A DNA stretch of 27,228 bases from JBKEDC01 sp047971925 (GTDB lineage Bacteria; Bacteroidota; Bacteroidia; Bacteroidales; Prolixibacteraceae): the NCBI GenBank assembly GCA_047971925.1, contig JBKEAC010000163.1:1-27228 (forward strand). The letters are read 5' to 3'. Below, piece by piece: positions 8,010 through 15,923 of this stretch (position 1 is the stretch's first letter; the number at the start of each line of letters is the position of its first letter). The position numbers were made by a program, and so were the translations under genes. Below the pieces are notes generated by a model. That model ran no database searches. It was not told the origin of the DNA and saw only the letters and a list, made by a program, of their open reading frames with translations.

Positions 8010-10073
8010 TTAATATCTACCGTAGTCATAAACCCATGCATCTTCAAATCCTTCTTGTTTTTTGACTTCCTCCACTCGCTTGAGTGCTTCTTGTAAGCTT
8101 GAGTAGCTTTCGATAGCCACGGCATAAAATCCGCCACGAATGCGTCCCATCTTCATAACCTTAACGCCCTTGAATTGCATATCTTCATAGAAATGGTCGG
8201 CCAAGTATTCATTTTTAAAGCTGTTTGCAAGAATGAAATAACGGTTTCCAGTTGCCTTGATTTCGGTTTCAATCGCTGCTTGCTTATCGGTTTCTGAAAC
8301 ATAGTAGCTAAACTTTATTTCTGTACGACGGTTTGCAAAATGCATTTCTTCCTCACATTCCACACCATTAGCGCACTCGTTTAGCAATTGTGTTTCTCCG
8401 TATCCACGAGCTGAAATTCTACTAATCGAAACCCCATGGTCGATTAAGTACTGCTTACACGACTCTGAACGTTTATCTGAAAGATATAAGTTAAACTCAT
8501 CGGAACCTCTCGAGTCGGTGTGCGATCTTAATGTAACCATCACACTTGGATTCTCTTTCATGAGGCTTACCAATTTATCGAGTTCTCTTTTCGATTCCTC
8601 TCTCAAGCTTGCCTTACCATAGTCATAGTTGATGTTCGAAAGCTGAAACAACTTATCTCTATCTCGCGAATAAAGCATCACCGTATCGCTCATGCTGCCA
8701 TAGGTTAATCCCGCTGTGTTGAAGGCAACGCGCTGCATTAAGTAACCCTCAGCTTCCACGCGCAACTGATTGTCGGCATTAGCAGCTAAGCTCACCTTCG
8801 CCAGATATCCGTCGGCATTCCACACTTTTCCATCGGTAAGATTTCGCACCGACACCCCAGGAACCGGCTGATTATTTTCGGCGTCAATCACCACTAAATC
8901 GACGATATAACCACCATGAAGTTTCATCAACACATTTTTGGTGTCATAATCTACCTTTTCCTTTGCATCACCATACAGTTGTTTTTGTGCCGACAACACA
9001 TAATTCACTCCTTGCTCGATTTCAAATTCAAAAGAGCCATCTTGATTCGAAATTGTTTCAAGTAAGAGCTCATTGTTTTGGTCAAACAATTTCACCTGCA
9101 CATCGGCAAGTGCTTCTCCGGTTCCGCCATCGATAGCTTTACCATCGATATCTTTATGCCATGGGGCTAATTTCACGTTATATATTTCGTCGTTAAACTC
9201 ATCTTCTCTATTCGAGGCAAAGAAAGCATAATGACGACCATCGGCCATGTAGAATGCGAAATCATCGGCATCTGAATTGAACGGAGCTTTCATTGACACG
9301 GGCTCCGAGAAATGATTCTCACCCGACAATTGCGAGGTGTAGATATCTAGCCCTCCTTTTCCGCCTTCACGATTAGATGCAAAGAAGAACTCATTTTTAA
9401 TCCCAATAAAAGGGAACATTTCATCGGCACTTGTGTTGATTGGCTCGCCTAAGTTTTCGGGCTTTTGCCATTCTCCGTTTTTGAAGACCGATTTATATAA
9501 ATCCTTTCCTCCATGACCTCCGGGCATATCGCTAGAGAAATAGAGCACATCGCCCGCATTGTTTATTGCTGGGTGAGTTACCGAATAGGCTAAATTATTA
9601 TGTGGGAAAGGAGTTACTTTCTTTGTTTTTGCGTCAACGATATCAATCTTCAATTGAACCATTCTTTTCCGGAAAACTTTTCGATCGATAATAGCGCCAT
9701 CATATTCTGAATTTGAAATAAAGAAGCAATTTAACGCTTTGCTGTAACAAATTGGTCCATCGTGGTGCTTTGTTGATTTTTGGCTGTCGTACTTAGGAAC
9801 ATCTTGCGACTGTCCGTTTTTATCAATCAGAACCGAATAGACATGAAAAAACTCTTCATTTCTTTTTGCTCTCTTCTTTTTGTCGGGCGATTTTTCTAAC
9901 TTATAATAATACAAGGTATCACCAGCCACATTTCCTCCAAACTCTGCTTTGTCGGAGTTGTGTTTAAATTGGAATAGTTCAGGGGAATCGTAGTTGGGTG
10001 TTGATATAATTTGCGCCCAAAGAGCCATGGGGCAAATAATCATCAATAAAACGACATATAATTTACTCTTCAT
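8010..10073 (-). CDS. OmpA-family peptidoglycan-binding protein with PD40 repeats and SPOR domain
   Basis: A 687-residue protein with a signal peptide (1-21). PD40/WD40-like beta-propeller blades lie at about 160-300 (VLYFSSDMPGGHGGKDLY, FFFASNREGGKGGLDIY, YAFFASNREDEFNDEIY). A carboxypeptidase-regulatory-like beta domain covers about 308-390, perhaps with a second to 470. The OmpA C-terminal domain spans about 480-592, with the peptidoglycan-binding stretch SHTDSRGSDEFNLYLSDKR (517-535). A SPOR-like domain follows at about 610-685 (RYFILANSFKNEYLADHF). Proteins of this layout (PorE-like) link T9SS or PorP/SprF complexes to the cell wall. It follows the PorP/SprF gene by 94 bp and closes the operon. 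OmpA and SPOR both bind peptidoglycan, so two wall anchors in one chain are unusual. The SPOR call rests on pattern only. Confidence 0.85.
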   Translation of the reverse strand: MKSKLYVVLLMIICPMALWAQIISTPNYDSPELFQFKHNSDKAEFGGNVAGDTLYYYKLEKSPDKKKRAKRNEEFFHVYSVLIDKNGQSQDVPKYDSQKSTKHHDGPICYSKALNCFFISNSEYDGAIIDRKVFRKRMVQLKIDIVDAKTKKVTPFPHNNLAYSVTHPAINNAGDVLYFSSDMPGGHGGKDLYKSVFKNGEWQKPENLGEPINTSADEMFPFIGIKNEFFFASNREGGKGGLDIYTSQLSGENHFSEPVSMKAPFNSDADDFAFYMADGRHYAFFASNREDEFNDEIYNVKLAPWHKDIDGKAIDGGTGEALADVQVKLFDQNNELLLETISNQDGSFEFEIEQGVNYVLSAQKQLYGDAKEKVDYDTKNVLMKLHGGYIVDLVVIDAENNQPVPGVSVRNLTDGKVWNADGYLAKVSLAANADNQLRVEAEGYLMQRVAFNTAGLTYGSMSDTVMLYSRDRDKLFQLSNINYDYGKASLREESKRELDKLVSLMKENPSVMVTLRSHTDSRGSDEFNLYLSDKRSESCKQYLIDHGVSISRISARGYGETQLLNECANGVECEEEMHFANRRTEIKFSYYVSETDKQAAIETEIKATGNRYFILANSFKNEYLADHFYEDMQFKGVKVMKMGRIRGGFYAVAIESYSSLQEALKRVEEVKKQEGFEDAWVYDYGRY

Positions 10074-10167
10074 ATCCTTATGCTTTATTCTTGTTGCTTT
10101 TCCTCTCTATTGATTACAAAACTAATCTATTTTTTAAGATTCAAAACATTATTTTGTTACACTTCTA

Positions 10168-11124
10168 TTAAAAATATCTTGGCGATGCATAAACATCTTT
10201 AATGAAGTTGAACTCATATGAAATCATCAACTCATGTATGCCTAAGCTATTTTTATATATTCCGCTGTTTGAATAATCAATCGCATAGCCTATTCTCATT
10301 TTCTTATCAACAATCCATTGCAAGTTTACACCAAATCCTGCTCCTGTGCGATACATTCCTCCAAACCAGAATTTTTCATTCAGTAGGAAGTTTGCATTGA
10401 AGTCGGCACTTAATGGTGCTCCGCTCACCATGCGAGCTGTTACCGATGGTTTAAACTTGAAACCTTCTGATAAATCCACCACATAACCTCCCATGAAGAA
10501 CCAGTGACGAATGTCTGATTGAATGCTGTAATTTTTAGCTGCATCGTTATCAATACTGTGTTCAATCATTTTTGGAATCGATGCTCCGAAATAGTATTTA
10601 TCTTGATGAAGAAACACACCGAATCCGAAGTTTGGCATGAACTTCTGTTCCACCATGCCTTGGAAAGCGGGGTCGCCACTATCTTGGATATCATAGGCAC
10701 TCAAATTATTGGTATAATTCGAAAATCCTGCCTTCAATCCGAATCGGAGTTGTGTTCCTCGATCATCTAACTGCACCTTATAGGAATAGTCGGTGAAGAA
10801 AGCCAGACGCTTAATGTGTCCGAACTTATCATTCATGAGCGATGCTCCAATTCCCACTCGTTCTCCACGTGTTGGCGATTGCACCGAAAGCGTGTTGGTT
10901 TGTGGAGCTCTATCGACTCCTAGCCATTGATTTCTGGTGAGTGCTGTCACTCCGATTGTTTCCCATGTTCCCACATAAGCGGGGTTCACCATCTGAATGT
11001 TGAACATGTATTGTGAGTATAGGGGGTCTTGCTGAGCAAAACCCCTATTTCCCATCAAAATAAGCACCATGAATAGAACTAGAGTTGCTAGTTTCTTTCC
11101 TTTATTCTGTAGTTTGAATATCAT
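10168..11124 (-). CDS. Type IX secretion system membrane protein, PorP/SprF family
   Basis: A 318-residue outer-membrane barrel with a signal peptide (core LVLFMVLILMGNRGFA, about 15-30). Family signatures include QQDPLYSQYMFNIQMVNPAY (31-50), TRNQWLGVDRAPQT near 68-81 and the aromatic C-terminus SPRYF. PorP/SprF proteins are needed to export or attach partner adhesins that carry type B sorting domains, as SprF does for SprB. Here it lies 15 bp after the gene of the only CTD-bearing protein in the operon, so that protein is the likely client. The best-supported call in the operon. Confidence 0.95.
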   Translation of the reverse strand: MIFKLQNKGKKLATLVLFMVLILMGNRGFAQQDPLYSQYMFNIQMVNPAYVGTWETIGVTALTRNQWLGVDRAPQTNTLSVQSPTRGERVGIGASLMNDKFGHIKRLAFFTDYSYKVQLDDRGTQLRFGLKAGFSNYTNNLSAYDIQDSGDPAFQGMVEQKFMPNFGFGVFLHQDKYYFGASIPKMIEHSIDNDAAKNYSIQSDIRHWFFMGGYVVDLSEGFKFKPSVTARMVSGAPLSADFNANFLLNEKFWFGGMYRTGAGFGVNLQWIVDKKMRIGYAIDYSNSGIYKNSLGIHELMISYEFNFIKDVYASPRYF

Positions 11125-11139
11125 GATTTCTCCTTGTTC

Positions 11140-12324
11140 TTACCAGTTAATAAACACGATTCCTTTTTGGATTTTGCCGTCATATGTTAAGATGTAGATA
11201 TAATTATCGGCTGGCAAAATGCCATTTCCAATTCCCATCTTTCCATTCGACTTTCCATCCCACCATGCCTCATCGGCTCCCCATTTATCTTCATTTCCAT
11301 AGTTTTCTTTCGAATAGACGATGGCATTCCAACGGTTGTATACTTCCAGTTTTGCATCGGGGAATTTCTTAAGCCCTGTTATCACGAAGCGTTCGTTATA
11401 TCCATCGCCATTTGGTGAGAATCCTTGTGGAATGAAGAACTCTCCTTCAATACTGATTTCCACTTCTTCCACATCGAAGCATCCGGCATCATTGGCTTTC
11501 ATCACATAGATGGTTTGTGTTGATTCAATGATTAAGTTTGTTAGTTGATTACTCATATCAAACGCATCGCTGGGTTGTGCGCTGTGGAAAGTTATCTCAC
11601 CATCTGATTCATTACTCTCGATGATCAATTTTTCGAGATCAAATGCCATTGTTTGTAATCCTGGATTCGTTACTGTAATATCAGGAGTGGTTTCAATTTT
11701 CACTAACACCGCCAATCGTTTGGCACTTTCTCCACAATCTTTCTTTAGCAGTGTGGCATAATAAGTAACGTCGCTAACCAGTGTGGTTGTTTCGCTTAGT
11801 TTCTTCCCTGCGCTAGGCGAATCAAACCAGCCGATTGTTAGTCCGGTTTCTCCTGTTACTTCGATATCGGCCAAGGTTTTTAAATTTGATGAATCTCCAC
11901 AAAACGCTTGTTTAGGTTCTCCTTTTGGCTCACTAATATCTTCAATTTGAATCGTTACTTTAAAACGATCTCCCACAATCAAATCGCAAGAAGCTGCTGC
12001 CGATATTACTTCGAAATAGTACGTTTGTTCATCTTTACTTGCGTCGGGTATCACCACATTGTTCACCACGGTTCCATCTTCACTCCGCCACACTCCTGCT
12101 CCTGAAGGGATCGATATTTGGGCAGCGTTTTCCAAATTGATTGGCATCACATGCGAACGACACATATCAACTGTTACCTCTTTGCTTCGGCTCTGCGCGT
12201 GAACTGAAGGTGAAATACAAAGCAGTACTAAGCAGCAAAACAGTAATGTTTGCGCTGATGGTAAAGGCTTCTTTTCGGAAGCAACCACTGCATATTTATT
12301 TATAAAAGTCATCATAATGTTCAA
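11140..12324 (-). CDS. T9SS-exported surface protein with gliding-motility (CHU_C) C-terminal domain
   Basis: A 394-residue protein. A long N-region and hydrophobic core (about 25-43, cleavage near SVHAQ) form the signal peptide; in-frame ATGs at 12315 and 12312 are alternative starts. Three beta-rich modules follow. The first (about 48-128, Cys55/Cys113) resembles module 1 of the two upstream paralogs. The second (137-212, Cys142/Cys197) is Ig-like. The third (213-293) has a single Cys282. The last about 98 residues form a type B sorting domain: FIPQGFSPNGDGYNERF (297-313), AKLEVYNRWNAIVY, WWDGKSNG, and the closing strand GIVFINW. This is the only recognisable T9SS signal among the four exported proteins, so it is likely the anchor or adaptor of the assembly. 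Confidence 0.9.
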   Translation of the reverse strand: MNIMMTFINKYAVVASEKKPLPSAQTLLFCCLVLLCISPSVHAQSRSKEVTVDMCRSHVMPINLENAAQISIPSGAGVWRSEDGTVVNNVVIPDASKDEQTYYFEVISAAASCDLIVGDRFKVTIQIEDISEPKGEPKQAFCGDSSNLKTLADIEVTGETGLTIGWFDSPSAGKKLSETTTLVSDVTYYATLLKKDCGESAKRLAVLVKIETTPDITVTNPGLQTMAFDLEKLIIESNESDGEITFHSAQPSDAFDMSNQLTNLIIESTQTIYVMKANDAGCFDVEEVEISIEGEFFIPQGFSPNGDGYNERFVITGLKKFPDAKLEVYNRWNAIVYSKENYGNEDKWGADEAWWDGKSNGKMGIGNGILPADNYIYILTYDGKIQKGIVFINW

Positions 12325-12352
12325 TCTTTAAAGAGTAAAACTCTTATTTCTT

Positions 12353-12398
12353 GCAAATTTCGAAAAGGAGAAGATTATGCCTCTCCTTTTCAATTTGC
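12353..12398 (-). promoter_or_regulatory. Intercistronic hairpin after the 555-residue protein gene
   Basis: gcaaatt-tcg-aaaaggaga (12353-12371) pairs with tctcctttt-c-aatttgc (12382-12398), a long interrupted stem with a 10-base loop. It starts 7 bp past the 555-aa stop codon. No U-tract follows on the minus strand, so mRNA end protection, attenuation or partial termination is more likely than full termination. Confidence 0.5.
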
Positions 12399-12405
12399 GT
12401 TATTG

Positions 12406-14073
12406 CTACGACGCTAAACTTTCTGTCACTTTAATCGTGATGACTACCTTGTCGCCAATGCTCACACCACATCCTTCGCCTGTTGCCGTAAAGGTGAATG
12501 TGTAAGTACCAACGCCTTCTGATTTTCCATCAAACACATGACTAGTGGTGTTGTAGTTAGTTGCATGACTTGTGTTTTCCCATGTTCCTTCCACATTGCC
12601 AACGCCTAATATCTGATCTAAGTCGATTTTATCCGCCCCTTCATCGGTTAAACAGTAGCTTTTTGTTTTGTCTTTAAAGTTTGTCAACATGTCGGTTACA
12701 ACAACAATTAGCTGTGCCTCGCCATCGCCACATGGTCCGCCGTTGAATGTGTAGTTATATAAATGCACACCCAATGCCAAACTGCTCACATCGGCTGTTG
12801 AACCGGTAATTACCGTTCCATCGGCTTTTTTCCATGAGCCTCCTGCTGGAATGTTTTTCATGTACTCGGCTAAATCCAGGCTGCTTCCTGATTCTAAATT
12901 CGAGGCACACAATTGCACTTCACCATCGAGAATCTCGCTATTATCGAAAATGTTTAGTGTTACATCGGCCGATAATCCGCCCACACCACACAAATCAACT
13001 GCCTCACTCACGGTGAAACGATAGGTATATGATCCTAATCTTGAATCAACCAATTCAAAGATTCCATCTGCCACATCAACCGTTGAGCTTGCACTGACTT
13101 CGCTCCACACGCCAACTGAGTTAGGGAATCCCACTCCAAGAACGTCCATCAAGTCGATTGTGCCGCTGGCACTAATTGTTTTACAATAGTCTTTTGTTAC
13201 ATTGTTGAAGCTTGTTGATAAATCTTCTTCAATATCAATGGTAAATGTTTTTGTTTTTGAAGCTCCTTCACAATCTTTATACTCATAGGTGTAATCATAA
13301 ATGCCATGTGCTGCTCCTGCCAATGCCACAATGCCATTGGTAATTGCTGGAGCACCTTCCGGAGCCACCCACACCCCATCGTCGGCAGTTAATCCTAATT
13401 TTGCATTTAAATTGACTGTTTCTGGAAGGGTTGCCGCACAATATTGCAAACCAGCGGTGAAATCAACCACATCGGCAACACCGATAGCTACAACATTTAG
13501 CACAATTTCTTCCTGATCAACACAAGGATTATCGCTTGCGCTTAGGTGATACGTATATTTATATTCGCCTTCCGCGTTAATATCAACTGTTGAAGATGGC
13601 AAGCTTGTTCCTGCCTCGTCTTTATAGGCGATGGTATAGGAATCTTTCACTTCTTGTTTTAACAAGGTGCTTAAATCGAATGACAAAGTCGTTCCGGCAC
13701 AAAGAATAACCATATGTGAAACGGGCGTTGGTTTTGACCAAATGACAATAGTTGCAATCGCACGATCATCATCGCCCAAACAAGGGTTTCCTTTTGGCGT
13801 GAACACAAATTCATAGGTTCCAGGTATTCTGTCGACTCCTAAAAAGACGTTACTCACCTGATTATCGAGCACCACGCTGTTGTCGGCTGCCGAAACTTCT
13901 GCCCAGCTTCCTCCGCCTCCCGATAAACCTAAGCCTACCACATCGTCGAGTTTCAAGGGGAAAACCGTGCCTTCGCACATGTTGTGTGTTCCTCTAATTT
14001 CTTGCTGTGCAAACAACTGATTTGCGCCTAACACAAGTGCAGCTGTGACCAATATATATTGTAATGATTTCAT
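12406..14073 (-). CDS. Secreted six-module Ig-like subunit (paralog B), no sorting domain
   Basis: A 555-residue protein with a signal peptide (1-22, ending LFAQ) and six consecutive beta-sandwich-like modules of about 80-90 residues. Each has one Cys near its start and one near its end: 33/98, 125/184, 212/268, 297/362, 389/448 and 474/535. That accounts for every cysteine of the mature chain, consistent with one disulfide per module. Repeated cues are DL or NL after the first Cys, G(V/S/T)W in the middle, and YxxxYxF/YTFTFT before the second Cys. Modules match those of the 571-residue neighbour in order, so this is a tandem duplicate. The chain ends right after the last strand (VVITIKVTESLAS), with no T9SS sorting domain. 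I recognise no named family; role as a surface fibre subunit is inferred from the operon. Confidence 0.8.
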   Translation of the reverse strand: MKSLQYILVTAALVLGANQLFAQQEIRGTHNMCEGTVFPLKLDDVVGLGLSGGGGSWAEVSAADNSVVLDNQVSNVFLGVDRIPGTYEFVFTPKGNPCLGDDDRAIATIVIWSKPTPVSHMVILCAGTTLSFDLSTLLKQEVKDSYTIAYKDEAGTSLPSSTVDINAEGEYKYTYHLSASDNPCVDQEEIVLNVVAIGVADVVDFTAGLQYCAATLPETVNLNAKLGLTADDGVWVAPEGAPAITNGIVALAGAAHGIYDYTYEYKDCEGASKTKTFTIDIEEDLSTSFNNVTKDYCKTISASGTIDLMDVLGVGFPNSVGVWSEVSASSTVDVADGIFELVDSRLGSYTYRFTVSEAVDLCGVGGLSADVTLNIFDNSEILDGEVQLCASNLESGSSLDLAEYMKNIPAGGSWKKADGTVITGSTADVSSLALGVHLYNYTFNGGPCGDGEAQLIVVVTDMLTNFKDKTKSYCLTDEGADKIDLDQILGVGNVEGTWENTSHATNYNTTSHVFDGKSEGVGTYTFTFTATGEGCGVSIGDKVVITIKVTESLAS

Positions 14074-14109
14074 ATGCTTGATTTTTTTATGTTTCTACTG
14101 ATAATACAA

Positions 14110-15825
14110 TTAATACTGATCATCATTCACTTTGATTGTTACGGTGATTTTTTCAGGCTCGCCACATGAACGATCGCCCGTTGATGTGAAAACCAACACA
14201 TATTCTTTCGAACCGTCACCAACAGCCACGGTTTCTGAAAACTTGCTTCCTGTGAGTGTTGCTGTGTTATCTGGACTTGTTGCGTCGATGCTCCATGTGC
14301 CCGCTAAATCGGCTCCGATTACTTGGTTCAAATCGATCACGCTCGACATTTCTGGTCGACAGAAACTCATCATTACCGTTTCTGGTATTTCTAGTTTGCT
14401 GGTTGTTGAAATATAGAGTGTTCCTCCGCCTTCGCCTGCACATCCTTCCGATGTGTAGGTGTAGCTAAACACATGTATTCCTAATCCTAAACCGCTCAAT
14501 TCTGTGAAGGCTACTTCATCATCATTTTGAATTGTTGCGCCCGATGTTGATGCCCAAACTGCTCCTGCCGGCATATCCATGATGTAGTTTGATAATTTCA
14601 AGTTGCCCGTGCGCGACTCAATGTCGAAACTACACAATTGCAAACGGCCATCTCTTCCTCCGTCATCGGTTAAATCGCCCACGGTGAGTGTTAACGTGCT
14701 ACTTCCACTCAAACCACACATGTCGATCATTGAATGAGCGGTATATTTATACGCATACACGCCTGGAATTGCCGAGGCTACATCAAACATTCCTTGGGTT
14801 ACATCAATTGAACTTGCGCCGCTAGGTTTGCTTGTTTCTGCCCATATTCCGGCTGAATTTGGCAAACTGATTCCCAATCCTTCGAGTGCTAGGTTGTAGC
14901 GCTTGTTTGGATTGTCCGACTTACAAATATCATCTGAAGGATCGGTTGGCAACACGAGTCCACTGCTTGTAATTGTGATTGTTAAATCGGCTGTTCCTGC
15001 AGCATAGCAACTTGTTGCATCCCATGCATAGGTGAATACATAATCACCAGGGATTATTTGCGGAACAAAGGTCGCCACATTGCCGATCATTGTAATATCG
15101 CTTGTTGCTGTTGTTAAAGTCCACACGCCATTTTGAGCTGAAATGCCGCTCAAATTGCTTAGATTGATTGCCGACGGAAGTGAAGTTATACAATAGCTCA
15201 CATTTTCCACGGTGAGTTCAGGTGTTGAACCATCGCGCAACACATTAATATAAATGACTGCTTCATCGTTACAACCGTTCACTTGTCCTCCGTTGTAATG
15301 CACTTCAATTGCACCTTCATGCGCTGCCATTTCGAGCTCTGTTCCTTTTAGAGTTCCTGCGTTGGTCGATGTGAAGGTGGGCTTTGGTAGTCCTGGCGAA
15401 ACAATCGTACTTAAATCGAGTTTTGGATTATCGCCCACACACGAATAAACAACATGAGAAAAACCTTTCGCTGTTTCTAGAATAACAACCGTTGCTTTCA
15501 CTTTTGTGCCTGCGGGCAAACATTCGTTGGTTGTTGCTGTATAGATAAAGTTATACTCCCCGATTGGCAATCCGGCTAGCACAAGCACATTATCAATCTT
15601 CGACTTAATAACATTATCATCGGCATCAACCTGATCCCAATATCCTCCACCCACATTGAGCACTTTTCCCAGAACATCCATTCCTAAATCGAGCATGAGG
15701 TTCGTTCCATTATCGCAAACATATTTTGTTGCTGTTGATGACATTTGCGCCTGAGCAAAAGCAAGCTGAGCAATGAGAACACCTAGGCAGGTAATTTTTC
15801 TTATTGTTTTCTTTAATTGTTTCAT
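14110..15825 (-). CDS. Secreted six-module Ig-like subunit (paralog A), no sorting domain
   Basis: A 571-residue protein with a signal peptide (1-27; core LGVLIAQLAFAQAQ). Six modules show the same cysteine scheme as the 555-residue paralog: 37/102, 129/185, 212/273, 301/370, 398/462 and 489/554. Module-by-module cues are shared, for example SHVVYSCVGDNPKLDLSTIV here against SHMVILCAGTTLSFDLSTLL in module 2, and PNSAGIWAE against PNSVGVWSE in module 4. The two C-terminal modules also resemble the last two modules of the giant protein upstream. It ends directly after the final strand (ITVTIKVNDDQY) without a sorting domain. The gap to the next gene is 36 bp and to the giant gene 98 bp. Probable structural part of the same surface assembly; exact function unknown. 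Confidence 0.8.
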   Translation of the reverse strand: MKQLKKTIRKITCLGVLIAQLAFAQAQMSSTATKYVCDNGTNLMLDLGMDVLGKVLNVGGGYWDQVDADDNVIKSKIDNVLVLAGLPIGEYNFIYTATTNECLPAGTKVKATVVILETAKGFSHVVYSCVGDNPKLDLSTIVSPGLPKPTFTSTNAGTLKGTELEMAAHEGAIEVHYNGGQVNGCNDEAVIYINVLRDGSTPELTVENVSYCITSLPSAINLSNLSGISAQNGVWTLTTATSDITMIGNVATFVPQIIPGDYVFTYAWDATSCYAAGTADLTITITSSGLVLPTDPSDDICKSDNPNKRYNLALEGLGISLPNSAGIWAETSKPSGASSIDVTQGMFDVASAIPGVYAYKYTAHSMIDMCGLSGSSTLTLTVGDLTDDGGRDGRLQLCSFDIESRTGNLKLSNYIMDMPAGAVWASTSGATIQNDDEVAFTELSGLGLGIHVFSYTYTSEGCAGEGGGTLYISTTSKLEIPETVMMSFCRPEMSSVIDLNQVIGADLAGTWSIDATSPDNTATLTGSKFSETVAVGDGSKEYVLVFTSTGDRSCGEPEKITVTIKVNDDQY

Positions 15826-15871
15826 AGCATTTAAAATTCTTATTTTTCGCTAGTTATTTTTTGATTTATTG

Positions 15872-15909
15872 AAGTTTTCCAATTTACGATTAGGCAAATT
15901 GGAAAACTT
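15872..15909 (-). promoter_or_regulatory. Intercistronic hairpin after the giant gene
   Basis: aagttttccaattt (15872-15885) and aaattggaaaactt (15896-15909) form a perfect 14-bp stem with a 10-base loop, 14 bp past the stop of the 3395-residue gene. The minus-strand sequence after it (caataaatcaaaaaa) lacks a T-run, so it may act as a leaky terminator or as a 3' mRNA stabiliser setting giant-to-subunit ratio. Confidence 0.6.
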
Positions 15910-15923
15910 TCTATTTCGCATGA

